Positions 18,966-29,114 of a DNA stretch of 50,935 nucleotides are shown here, in pieces. Each line of letters begins with the position of its first letter. Position 1 is the first letter of the stretch. Origin of the DNA: Zygnema cylindricum (lineage: Eukaryota > Streptophyta > Zygnematophyceae > Zygnematales > Zygnemataceae); NCBI GenBank assembly GCA_037447655.1, contig JBBHKE010002882.1:162072-213006 (forward strand), written 5' to 3'. Under the pieces are notes generated by a model. It was not told the DNA's origin. It made no database searches and worked only from the letters and a program-made list of their open reading frames with translations. The position numbers were made by a program, and so were the translations under genes.

Positions 18966-20499
18966 AGTAAATTAGGGTTTCATTTTCGCCATGAAAGCCG
19001 CAAATTGCTCTTTCATCATGGCCGCCATTATGGCTTGACGCTCGGCCTTCTCTCTCTCTCTACGAGAGATCTTAGGAGGAGCTTCATCCTTCTCGGTCTC
19101 CTTAGGCGAAGGGACTGGTTTCGCGGAACGGGCCGGAATTCCGTCGTTCTTTATCTGATTTTGATAAGTGAAATTAGGGTCTTTGATGTGGCACCGATAG
19201 ACATAATGTCCGCTTTGGTGGCAATGAGTGCAAGTGGCAGCCTTGTCAGGGCATATGCGGGCATCGTGCTTGGTTTTCCCACATCAGAAACACATTCGGT
19301 TTCCGAGACTAACAGGTGGAGTTCCCATGGCTGGCAACTTCTGAGCCTATTTGGAGGCCATGGGTTTTTAGGTGGAGGAGGAGATGGATTAACCAGTTCT
19401 CTGTGAGGAGGTTTGGAACGCTCATGGGCGTCCCAACACGATGTCTACATCTCATACTCTACCGCGTATTGAGCTGCTTGCTCAAAGGTGAATTTCAGTC
19501 CATACATCTTGCTGAAGTGGTTTTGGATAAACCTCTTTGTAGACCTGGAAACTGTCCCACAAATTTTTGGACAGCCTCCGCATCAAACATGAGGTCCGGT
19601 AATGCCCCTCGCAGAGTTTCCATCTGGGCTCGCAAAGCGGGCGCAGTTTCACTTGGCCTACGCTTGAAGTTCATCAACTCTTAGATGTGATCCGAATTTT
19701 GCATCCGGTTTTCCTCTTGGAGGATGTCAGACATGACGTAGAGAGGGTCACAAAAAAGAATGGTTCCCCCTGCTCTAGCTGGGACCGCCGCTCGGGCAGC
19801 CACTGCATACTGACGAGGGACCTCGGAGATAGCAGGATACAACTCGTCCCCATTAGCATCTAATACCGCCGGTCTCGCAGCCTGATATGCGATATGCAGT
19901 TGGCCGAGGACTTCTGGTAACCCCGCAAAGGGAGCCTCGTAATCTGTCATCGCAAGAACATCCTCGTACTTGCGAGTGTAGAGAGTGAGGGTTGTACCAC
20001 AGAGTTATCGACCGAGAAGGGAAAAAGCAACACGGAAGTCAAACCTATCCTGATATCTAAATGCTAAATCCCTCATTTCCGTGTCGTACAACATACGAAA
20101 ATGCGATAAGGACATGGTGTCCTTTAATCCGGAAAAGCAGAGTTGCATCCTACCCATGGATCCCTTTGAAGAGGAAGCCATGTCGTAAAGAGGAGGATAA
20201 GTCGGTTGTACCAAAGCTAGGCTGGCAGGGAACCTACGAGTGTGAGGAGTTGGAAAGGTTTCCTCCGAAAAGTCTTCTTCGGTCCCCTCTAGATATGACC
20301 TAGATGAAACCGAGGACAATGATGACGTAGATGTGAGACCAGACCGTACTGACGGCGATCTACGATCCGCAATTGGATCGGATGTGGTCAACAAATCGGG
20401 AAAATCTGAAGGATTTAACTGCAGAGGACTATACAGTGTATCACCTCGGGCTGACCCGGATAAATAAAGAAGGTTATTCCAATCTGTAGGCATAAACAA
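18966..20499 (-). pseudogene. Gypsy-1 copy 1: gag with two zinc knuckles
   Basis: The first Met at 20499 begins a 164-aa frame, Ser/Thr-rich then turning into an FRMLYDTEMRDLAFRYQDRF segment. After a shift, 19950-19681 and 19677-19495 give the capsid-like part: LAVLGQLHIAY-like helices, FCDPLYVMSDIL, then MMNFKRRPSETAPALRAQME and VQKFVGQFPGLQRGL. Around 19290-19175 are two CCHC knuckles. The first has an in-frame stop at its second position (C-F-stop-C-G-K-T-K-H-x4-C) and the second is intact (C-T-H-C-x4-H-x4-C). A basic, Met-rich tail ending at 18966 follows. At least three frameshifts or stops. Confidence 0.75.
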
Positions 20500-21742
20500 A
20501 AGGGAAAACCTTGACTACGATACTGAAATGTTCCGCATGACTTAACCGAGATGCAACACGTGTCAAACCATTCCACTCGTCCTGTCAACACACTCAGTCA
20601 CTCTCAAGACCCGATGGTCATATCTAGCAAGAAGCCGGTTTACCAAAACCTCTACCCTGCAAACAGTTGGCAAGGCCAAAGGGCCAGATCTATAAAAACA
20701 CAAAAATTGATATCCAGTCACCCTTGGGTGCACATTTATATCAACACTGCCGAGAAAGGGTCTACACAGTGCCACCCACGGTAAGATCTAGCAAGAAATC
20801 CCACCGCAGATAGTCACACGAAATTCCAAAGCCACTTAGGGTGAGATAGCATGCAAGGAAAGCAAGAAAATGCAAATGCTCAATAAGAAAGGTTCACGAT
20901 AGAACCGCTCCACACCGATCCCCTACACGAGTGTCCACTCTAAATCGGAACGCTCTTGCACCCACAAGGCATCCACTACTTAGAAACACCTTTGGTACTC
21001 TGGTGAACACTAAGGGTGAACCAAATTTGTTCGAAACAAGTCGGGTTTTGCAATACTCCCTGGGATAAAATTTGCTCCACCAAATTCGCTCCGAGCAACC
21101 TCTCCAAATTAACCCTCCGCAAGACCTGTCCCTACCTTGAAGATGTACGCCGTAGAATATTAGGGTCCAATGGAAGGAAAGGAAGAAAGCGTTCGGTGGA
21201 AGAAAAATAACCAATAAGACACACAATTGCGATCGATAGGAAAAATGTGTAAAAATAAAGTCGGAAGTCGCTCAAACTCCAGATATACAGCCAAACTTGT
21301 GACCACAATGATCCAAAGTTAGCAACCAACCTTAATTCCACATGGAAAACCCTAATTCCGAAGCCAAACCCTAATTCTAGACGGCCAAGACTCCGAATTT
21401 GCAGCCAAAGAATAGAAGGATAGCAACCTAACGACTAGAAATAAAAAGGAATAAACCCTAAAAATCTGATGCAACCCTAATTTTGCAGCGCAAACCCTAA
21501 TTCTGCCTCCAAACCCTAATTTTGCAGATTAACCCTAATTCTGCAGATTAACCCTAAATTTGATACAAAATTTAGGTTTAACACGAATGCCTAGAAATAT
21601 AGTGGCAGCAGAATAAGAGACAACGATTGAAAGAAAGAATAGCGGAAAACAAAAACAAAATGTATTATTTTTTATTTTTTTTATTTAATATAATTAATAT
21701 TTTTAATATATATTTTTTTTATATATCTTTTGGACAAGAATA
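20500..21742 (-). other. Gypsy-1 copy 1 leader; no gene
   Basis: Lies between the gag start and the 5' LTR. It holds only short frames with no family features. From 21330 it contains a series of AACCCTAATT repeats and from 21650 a very AT-rich tract. I could not find a standard primer binding site (no TGGTATCAGAGC-type match), so the exact inner end of the LTR is uncertain. Confidence 0.5.
21330..21560. repeat. Imperfect AACCCTAATTxTGCAG repeat array
   Basis: At least eight copies of AACCCTAA, mostly followed by TTxTGCAG, spaced about 17-25 bp apart between 21350 and 21560. The regular TTCTGCAG partner and uneven spacing mark this as a minisatellite in the element leader and not a telomere tract. 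Confidence 0.6.
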
Positions 21743-22864
21743 CTCACCCGCAAGGTAGCCACTAGGCTCTTGGGTCTTTAACGTATTCTTTACAATAGTT
21801 ATCTCATAGTAAAGCAACGAAGCAAAATAAATAATCCCAACCAAAAACAAGGAAAACTCCAAATTCGGCTAAAATTCACCCTTCCATTCCCAACCGAAAA
21901 TACAAACAACACAAATACAAACACCCAAACCGTTTAGCTTCCGTGGGAAAGGCAGCCAGATCCGGATGCTTCTCCACACGAACTCCAATCCACCACTTCC
22001 CAAAAATGACACAAGTTGGAGGGAAACCTTCCGGACTTAACATTAAGCCGCGTCGTTTAAAAACGTGGGCAGAATTACAAGGGAGAATATATGTAAACTA
22101 TCTAGCCTCTACCGCTAGCTAGCAAAAGGAAATGAGAAACTTGAGCAATCGGTGAGAGAGAGAGCAAGAGAAAAGCTCCGCCGCCAAGAGAAAATTCTTG
22201 TCCAAAAGCTGAATTCTCTAAGTCTCAGAATGCCTAAGTAGGGACTAAGCTACGCCTTGAGCGAAACTAGCCTAAGTTTAGCCTACTTTACATGAATGGA
22301 ACTACTTAAGATGTTGGCCAATAGGCGGCCAACATCATCTGTCGTACGCCTGACAAATTCCACTGTCCTTGGGTAAAAACCCTCCCTAACTACGTGTATG
22401 CGCGAACCTACATGGGTTCGCGACTTAAATGAATGAAGGTACATCGAAGCGTTGCCAATGCTCCCAAAAATCGCACTTCGTCGCCAAACGATGATTGGCG
22501 TCCATACTCCGAAATCGCGTGCATTCGCACGAAACGAACCATACTGCACGAAATACTTTAGAAATCGCGATGCATTGCCCAAACGATATTCCGCGTCTAT
22601 ACTCCAAAATCGTGTACCTACGCACGAAACGAAACAAATCGCACTAAATTAGTACATGTTCAAATGAAACGTGCACGCGAATCGCGTACACATCCCAAAT
22701 AGATAAATGGACAATATCGCGAGCAAACTAAGCGTGCGTGCCAAAAATCGTGCGTGCATGCAAAATACCGTGCGGGCACGTCAAATACCTTGCGCGCGTG
22801 CCAAAAATTGTGCAAGCGTGCCCCATACCGTGCGTGCGAACAACCAATATGATGTTGCATGATA
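21743..22864 (-). repeat. Gypsy-1 copy 1, 5' LTR
   Basis: Closely matches 8506-9629 of the 3' LTR, beginning with CCGCAAGGTAGCCACTAGG and ending GTTGCATGATA (GCGGCATGACA in the partner). CCAT follows. The equivalent of the first 190 bp of the 3' LTR (the R1 module) is not recognisable on its left side. There the sequence is AT-rich and unrelated except for AAGAATACTC. Confidence 0.75.
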
Positions 22865-23101
22865 CCATTAACCAATTTCCCATTTCCCACTACATTACGA
22901 TCTTTTACTCCATAATCCTCACACCCTCACGGTTCATGGCTTCAAGCCCTCCCTCTACACATGAATCATCGCTAGGTTAAGGCAAGTTTGTTTGGCCTCT
23001 AGGTAATTGGAGTGGGTTTCAACGGTGGCTACACTGCCCACCCCGGCTTAGTCGTTAGGACCTAAGCACGCCCCACATCTAACCAACGGCCGTAGGCAGT
23101 G
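22865..23101. other. Spacer between two Gypsy-1 copies; no gene
   Basis: 237 bp of non-repetitive sequence; only its first 4 bp (CCAT) are explained, as target duplication of copy 1. Confidence 0.5.
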
Positions 23102-24459
23102 TGTCATACATGTGACAAAGATTATGATAAACATGCAACACAACCAGCTGAAAGATAAATGATAACGAAATAAGCAAAAATGTCATTAAAATCTCATAAA
23201 ACAAGTGAGAAGAGTTATGTACAAGCAGCAAGCAGCAAATAAACATATCATAAGAATAATCAAGGTAGGGTGAGAGAGGAAGATATGCGGCTCAGTTTAT
23301 TTATTAAGCGAACGGATAGCAACTAGGCTCCTTGGTCAGTTTATATTCTTTACAGGAGTTCAATAAATAATGATTTAACTCAACATCACAACACACAAAC
23401 TGAAAATGTAGCAAACTGCGAGCAAATCTGAGATAGCCAGATTTAGTCACACACAAAACATACGAGGAAAGCCACCCCTAATCCACTATCACGCAGTAAA
23501 CCACACAACCAAACCCAAAACTGTCCAATCACAATCCAATGTTCAGCAACAGCCTGAGAAAGAAGACCGAGCAGCAATCCACTTGATAGGACGCGAGAAG
23601 AAGTGAAGGGAAACCGGTTAAGTTTCGGCGTGAGCCGCGTAGATTGAATTGCAAGACAGATTACAAAGAAAGAAAGTAAGAGCTAAGTAGTAGAACGCTT
23701 AATGACTAGGAAAATAGTCACTAAACCTATCTTGACAATTTCACAAGAAAAATCCTCAAAGTTTAAGTCAAATCTTCCAAAATGAGAATTCCTGTGCTCT
23801 TGAAATTTTGAGCACAGAATTCACCTAAAATTCACTAAGTCAAAATCTACAGTTGAGAGTCTACCTTACTATGAATACATGCGTTCTATGTAGTTTTCTG
23901 CGCTTAGTGTAGATTCTGGCCAATAGGGGACCTGAATCCTCTGCCTTACGTTACAAAATCTACAACCTGCGGATAAAAATCCTTCCTACGCTACATGTGA
24001 ATGCGTGCGACATCCAAGGGTCCACGACTTAAAATGGACCAATCAACGTCGACGGGTGCAGTTCGCATCCGGATCGTCTATTTGTCTACATCCTACGTGG
24101 CCGTAGATTTGCGTTCGAATCCACGCAAGCATCGACATTATTTTGAGTTGATATTCTGGTTCGCGACCGTCCGTACATTGATTCAAACTTGGTCGCGGAA
24201 ATTCCGGCCGATGAAGCATGTTGTTTCGCAAAAATTCTCAGACAGAAAACCACATCGGTTCGCGTAAATTCCGGCGGCTGATGACTTCGCGGACAGAATC
24301 TGAAACGTCCGCGGGTTTCACGGCGTCGGACAAAAATCTGTACGGTCCTGTCGCCACCGAAATATCCCCATGAGTAAATTAGTGTGGCGTCCTTTATATT
24401 AAGGACCATTACCATGCAAATAAATATAATTTGGTGCGCCGACGTGATGCGGCATGACA
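23102..24459 (-). repeat. Gypsy-1 copy 2, 3' LTR (subtype 2)
   Basis: TGTCATACATG to GCGGCATGACA, 1358 bp. It shares long blocks with the split LTR at 40734-48997 and with 28509-28911 (TCACGGCGTCGGAC, CTGTACGGTCCTGTCGCCACCGAAATATCC, GAGTAAATTAGTGTG). Its first 180 bp are repeated at 24462-24650. It also preserves the uninterrupted versions of the target sites of element C (23609-23613) and of the solo LTR at 40780. Confidence 0.75.
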
Positions 24460-24461
24460 GT

Positions 24462-24660
24462 TGTCGTGCATGTGACAAAGATTATGATAAACATGCAACA
24501 CAACCAGCTGAAAGATAAATGATAACGAAATAAGCGAGAAAGTCATCAAAATCTCAAAAAACAAGAGAGAATAATTATAAATAAGCAGCAAGTAGCAAAA
24601 AAACATATCATAAGAAAAATCAAGGTAGGGTGAGAGAGGAAGCTAGGCGGCTCACTTTAT
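24462..24660 (-). repeat. Gypsy-1 end module (R1) of copy 2
   Basis: TGTCGTGCATGTGACAAAGATTATG... repeats 23102-23284 with few changes, begins 2 bp after the LTR end GACA and stops at a run of ten C (24661-24670). Confidence 0.75.
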
Positions 24661-24675
24661 TCCCCCCCCCCAGCT

Positions 24676-25139
24676 CTTTAGCCTGCCGAAAAGTTGGCCA
24701 ATACGACTGGTAACTCCCGACAACCGTGACAAAACCAATGACCGTCCGGAACCGCTTTTAACGGCGGAACGAAACACTCCATGTGAAATCCCTGGTTGCA
24801 ATGGTCGCATAGAAGCATTGACGTTTCTCCGTCGGATCGGTTGCAAAGTGTGCATTTTGTAGCCTCAGTGATAGGCATACGCATAGGGTCCATGTCTTGT
24901 GAGAGACCTGGTAAATAACATGGAGCACAGTTCTTCGAATGCTCCCAAAAGGTTCGCGTATGTGCTCCTTGAAGTCCTAGCATGTCATTCGTGTCTACTT
25001 CGATAATTCGGAGAATATGAGGTGAAACATCAGTTTCCAAGGTATCGAAGGATTGGCGACGTAAGTAGACATAATCTCCCACTCGATAAGGCTTTTGCTG
25101 GGGCCGGTAGCTGCCGCTGCGTGTTGTGGCGAAGCGCAA
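24676..25139 (-). CDS. Gypsy-1 copy 2: integrase C-terminus with intact PHD finger
   Basis: Open frame of 153 aa to the polyprotein stop (24676-24678). It starts within the integrase C-terminal module (PYRVGDYVYLRRQSF, MLGLQGAHTR) and ends with a complete PHD finger: C-T-L-C, eleven residues, C-D-H-C, NQGF-H-M-E-C, then FVPPLKAVPDGHW-F-C-H-G-C. This is the C4-H-C3 zinc pattern with the conserved Trp two residues before the last Cys pair. PHD fingers typically bind histone H3 tails in the nucleus. At the end of an integrase, where chromoviruses carry a chromodomain, it could guide integration (inference). Eleven residues follow the last Cys. The upstream frame is broken at 25140. Confidence 0.92.
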
Positions 25140-26269
25140 AGTATATCTGTGCTGGGTGATCTACAGGTTGTCAAAAGCCATAGGCATCTCTCGGGCGAAA
25201 AGCAGCGCCCGGTTGGTGAGTTCTTCCAAAAAAACCCCGTCAGAAAGTAAGGGAAGCGAAAAGCTTGCGGCTTTTTGAATATTCCTACCCAACAAGGGTT
25301 GACGCACAATCAAGACATAATATGGACTGAAATTGGCAAGACTCGCTTGTACCGACATTCGATACCCCATGGCAATATAGCTAAGTGACTCGTCCCACAC
25401 TGTTATATGTTTTCTCCAAGCAATGTTTGCGTAATGCCTGCTTGAAGGTCTGAACTGCGCGTTCCGCCAATCCATTAACATGTGGATGATCGCGGCTTAT
25501 TCGACTATGGTCTATGAGAGCGTCATCTAGCATTTCTTGGAATTCTCCGCGGAATTCAGTCCTTTGATCTGTGAGGACTTTGGTAGGAGCGCCGTATCTC
25601 ATAAGGATATGTTCTTTAAAAGCAGAGGTGGTGAGCTTAGCAGTTTTGTGTGGTAACGCTACTACTTCAACCCATTTGCTAAAATCTTCAATCATGATTA
25701 TTATATATTGTTTCCCCTTCCGGGATATCGGGGAAGGCCTGCCAAATCGCACGACCTGCGGTAAAATAACCCCTTGATGGGTAATGGTTGGAGGGTAGTC
25801 TGCCGGTTGCTAAAAGAGGTACGTAGGCGATCACATATTGCACACTTGTGCAATACGCAACGACATAATATTGCATCCCAGACCACCAATAGCGTGCCTG
25901 CAGCAAGCTTAAGGTGCGCTTGGTCCCATAGTGACCCAACTCGGTGTGAATTTGTTCAATCAGCGAAAGGCGTTCAGTCGGGCGAGGCATGTGTCTGTGA
26001 CTACTGTCCGCTAACAATCGAACTAGCGACCCACCTAACCAAAGATAATTTTTAGCTCTTTTCTTTACTCGTTCCTCCTCCTCGGATGTAATGCCTAGGC
26101 GGAAGGTTTGTGAGGAGAGGAAAAGAATTAGTGCTCTGTCTCCCCATGGATCTGGGGCAGAACGGGAGTCGGGCAACGAAACTAAAGAATGTGTGATATA
26201 AAGCCCTGCTGACATAGAAGTTAAGTCGTCATTGAAATCCTGCCGGACTCTGTTTGTGGTCCTTGGCAA
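25140..26269 (-). pseudogene. Gypsy-1 copy 2: integrase, frameshifted
   Basis: Three frames cover the integrase. 26269-25688 has HHCC-type parts (EQIHTELGHYG, YWWSGMQ, a damaged C-x-x-C). 25752-25381 gives the core with VLTDQRTEFRGEF and HPHVNGLAERAVQTF (second Asp and Glu of DDE). 25481-25161 continues with MGYRMSVQASLANFSPYY. The first catalytic Asp region reads DLAG/WQAF in two frames near 25740, where one base has been lost. The sequence is close to copy 3 and more distant from copy 1. Confidence 0.85.
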
Positions 26270-27780
26270 AGGATTTCAGGAAATGTCGTCTGCATTCAGG
26301 CTAAGTAATCCTGGACGGTGAATTATTTCCACATCATATTCTTGTAAAATTAATGCCCATCGCGCTAATTTCCCTGACAGTTTATCGTTTGCCATCGGCC
26401 AATGTAAAGGTTGATGGTCGGTTAAAAGGGTAAACGGTTTTCCGTAAAGGTAGTGATGAAAGAGTACAATACCCCAAACTGCTGCCAGCCATTCTCCTTC
26501 ATAACTACTGTTATTTGACTCCGCCCGATTATTACTCCTGCTTAAGTAAGGGAGCAGGTATTATTCTCCTGTTAGTTCACGCTGAGTTAAGATGGCCGCA
26601 ATGCCAAGCTTTCCAAAGTCTGTTTGTAGGCAAAAAGGTAATTTGTGATTAGGAGGTCGGAGAATTAGAGCACTAGAGAGGGCATCTTTGAACTTCTGGA
26701 ACGCTAAAATCTGATCAGATCCCCAAACGAAAAGAACTTCTTTCTTGAGCAAATCGTTCAATGGTGAAGCGATAGTGTTGAAACTCGGAACAAACCTGCG
26801 ATAGTAATTGGCTAATCCTAGGAAGGCTCGAAGACTCGTGAGATCAACGGGGGTTGGCAGTTTGCTGATAGCCTCAGTTTTTGCTTCAAGTGGTGTGATT
26901 CCCTCGGAGGAAATGAAATGTCCAAGGTAAGGCACACCCACGGACCCGAAAGTACATTTAGCTGGATGACATTTTAATACGACATTTTTCAGTTCAGTTA
27001 TGATCCATTCGATATGAGCTGCGTGATCTTCAATTGTGGCGGAGGCGATAATCAAATCATCAATATAACATCGGGCAAACTTACAACCACCTAAAACTGA
27101 ATCCATTACTTTTTGAAAAACTGCAGGGGCGTTTTAAGTCCAAAAGGCATGACAGACCACTCCCAACGACCATCACTACCTCAAAAGGCGGTTTTATGCC
27201 TATCCTTCTCCTCTATTTCAATCTGGTTAAAGCCTTGTCGTAAATCCAGAATACTGAAATATTTAGCGCCTCCTACATGATCAAATATTTCTTCGGCCAA
27301 TGGCATTGGATGTCGATCTTGTATCGTTCTAGCATTGAGTTCACGGTAATCGCCGCACATCCGACGATCGGTAAAGTTTCCTTCGGCATCTTTTTTCCTG
27401 GGCATGACAGTGGGTGCTGCAAACGTAGAATCTGACCGATAAATAAGGCCAGCTTCCTCCAATTTAGCGCAGCGTTGGTCCACTATTTCCCATTCTGTTT
27501 CGGATAGGCGGTGTTTCGGCTTGAAAATGGGCCGATCGTCTTCAAGATCTATAGACATTTTATAGGTGGTATGGCGACCAACATCATTCATAGAGAAAGC
27601 AAAAGCATCGATATTCCGAAGAATCATTTTGTTCAGTAGATCATGTTTAGATTGAGACAGATTAGAGCCAAATTTCCATTTAGGAGTTTTCGAACCTTTA
27701 ATCCTCATTGCTTCTATGGCTTGTGCAAAAGCTAGCTAATCATCCGCGATAAGTGACTGACCTAATGAGTAAACAACCGG
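26270..27780 (-). pseudogene. Gypsy-1 copy 2: RT and RNase H
   Basis: The frame 27708-27181 has RRMCGDYRELN, HPMPLAEEIF and KYFSILDLRQGFNQIEIEEKD. After a break (a stop in the WGSDGRWEW region and one lost base near 27135) the frame 27106-26561 gives KFARCYIDDLIIAS, GVPYLGHFISSEGI, LRAFLGLANYYRRFVPSF and the RNase H start PNHKLPFCLQTDF. The remaining RNase H up to 26270 is in pieces (SNNRAESN, TLLTDHQPLHW). Catalytic Asp residues of RT are all present. It links without a gap to the methyltransferase end at 27781-28180. Confidence 0.85.
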
Positions 27781-28180
27781 TGTTTCCTATAAGCAGTTTG
27801 TCCAATGGTGCCAGCTGCGAGTAGGAAAGGCTGCAGTCCAGTGAGGAGGTGTTGACATATGAGTAGAGGGAGCAAATTGGGCAGCAATATATGCCGGAAT
27901 AAACCATGACATGTGGCTAGGGTTCAAGAAATCGTAGATTGTGATATGTAGAGAAGGTTTTATAGGGGATGGAAAGAGGAAAAATTGAGAAGGTGTCCCT
28001 CTAAGGGTGACTGGAGATCGTGTAGGTATGTGTTTAGAAAATGATGATGCATTCCCCCCCCCCAGCTGGTTGAGACGGATGTGTTTATGCCTAACAACCT
28101 GCTACAAATCCGAGGCCTAAGACAAATGAGAGAGATTGAGGGTCCATGACACGACCTTAAAGGATGCAGCGTTGTTTTTC
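27781..28180 (-). pseudogene. Gypsy-1 copy 2: methyltransferase C-terminal end and linker
   Basis: Next to the gap the minus strand reads GRVMDPQSLSFVLGLGFVAG, the same motif X-like block that closes the methyltransferase of copy 1 (13335-13265). The linker follows with SWGGGNASS and NPSHMSW, similar to the SPSHMS linker of copy 1, then RSWHHWTN before RT. This shows that the methyltransferase is a shared component of the family. Motifs I-VIII of this copy would lie in or beyond the gap. A stop precedes GRVMDP, so this copy is broken as well. Confidence 0.75.
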
Positions 28181-28190
28181 NNNNNNNNNN
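28181..28190. other. Assembly gap (10 N)
   Basis: Ten undetermined bases; sequence on the two sides is not continuous with respect to the Gypsy-1 element. Confidence 0.99.
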
Positions 28191-28508
28191 ACGTTCTGTC
28201 GACAGTACGGCGTAGCGCAGCGGTGTAAAATTAATATAATTTAGTGTAAGATTGACGTAAAAACAGTATAAACTATAAGTACATTCGCCAGGAATTATTT
28301 TTCCTGTGGTGTGATTAAATGAGCATCCCTATAAAGCCACCGCTGTCCTGGCATGTCTACAACCAGGCTGCGGCACTTTGTGCTCCTGTAAAGTCTAAAA
28401 CAGACGCTTCAGCAGTCAGCGGCATTAAGTGCGCTTGGCTGGTTCAAACAAGAGGCCCTGAAAACCGCTTGCCTGAATGAAACAGCTTTCCTTGTGGGCT
28501 GTGGTTAA
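28191..28508. other. Unassigned segment beside the gap
   Basis: Does not continue the methyltransferase and resembles nothing else in the window. It contains an open frame on the plus strand (ATG 28320 to TGA 28479, 53 aa, starting MSIPIKPPLSWHVYNQAAA) and an upstream CAGGAA/TTCCTG hairpin. Base composition and codon style differ from the retroelements. It could be foreign DNA, a scaffolding artefact or an unrelated short insertion. I do not recognise the small protein. Confidence 0.4.
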
Positions 28509-29114
28509 ATAAATTGTGGCTGTAGATTCGCGTTCCAATCCACGATGGCGTTGACATCATTCGGAGTTGAAGTTTCCGTTCGCGATCGTCCGTACATCGA
28601 AATAAATTGGTGTCGGGTGTTCCTTTCGACAAAGTAAGTCCGTTCGCCAAAAGTCCCGGAGAACAAACTTGGTCGGTTCGCGTGAATTACGGCGACTGAC
28701 GACTTCGCAGACAAAATCTGAAATGTCCTCGTGTTTCACGGCGTCGGACCAACATCTGTACGGTCCTGTCGCCACCGAAATATCCCTACGAGTAAATTAG
28801 TGTGGTGTCCTTTTTATTAAGGACCGCTTACATGAATATCAAATATGACAAAAATGCAGTTAGAATGTGATTTAATATAATTAAAATGTGGCGACGCGAT
28901 GCGGCATGACAGCTGTCTTGCATGTGACAAACCAAATGATAAACATGCAACACAAGCAGTTGCAAAGGAAAAAGATGAAGAAAAAAGCAAAAAGGTCATG
29001 ACATAGCACAGAATTGGTAGCTGAAATTTGCACAGGCAGGAAACAACGCATAAACATATCACAAGAAAAAGAAAAGATATTGTGAGAGAGGAAGCTAGGA
29101 GGCTTAGTTTATCC

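Larger units (their letters stand above)
8315..22864 (-). mobile_element. Gypsy-1 copy 1: Ty3/gypsy element encoding DNA methyltransferase
   Basis: Minus-strand order: LTR (right, ends 22864), leader, gag (20499-18966), protease (18962, split, to about 14480), C5 methyltransferase (14238-13262), RT (12967-11966), RNase H, integrase (11563-10148), degenerate PHD finger (stop at 9838), end module, LTR (8315-9629). The ends TGTC...GATA (GACA in other copies) are flanked by a 4-bp CCAT on both sides (8311-8314 and 22865-22868). Three Copia-1 solo LTRs totalling about 3.6 kb sit in the protease region, so the element was roughly 11 kb before them. RT and integrase frames are still open, while gag, protease, methyltransferase and PHD are broken. 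Confidence 0.8.
23102..28180 (-). mobile_element. Gypsy-1 copy 2, truncated by an assembly gap
   Basis: From left to right: LTR (23102-24459), end module (24462-24660), C-rich tract, PHD finger, integrase, RNase H, RT, and the last part of the methyltransferase up to the N run at 28181. The LTR is a different subtype from copy 1 (only CTAGGCTC-type blocks and both termini are shared), while the proteins are clearly the same family. Gag, protease, most of the methyltransferase and the 5' LTR would lie beyond the gap. Confidence 0.85.

Noticed and set aside
20894-21226. 110-aa minus-strand frame upstream of gag
   Set aside because: No similarity to any family, in a leader region, overlapping frames on both strands.
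21330-21560. Possible interstitial telomere tract (AACCCTAA repeats)
   Set aside because: Spacing is irregular and most units carry TTxTGCAG; there is no uninterrupted CCCTAAA tandem run, and it lies in an element leader.
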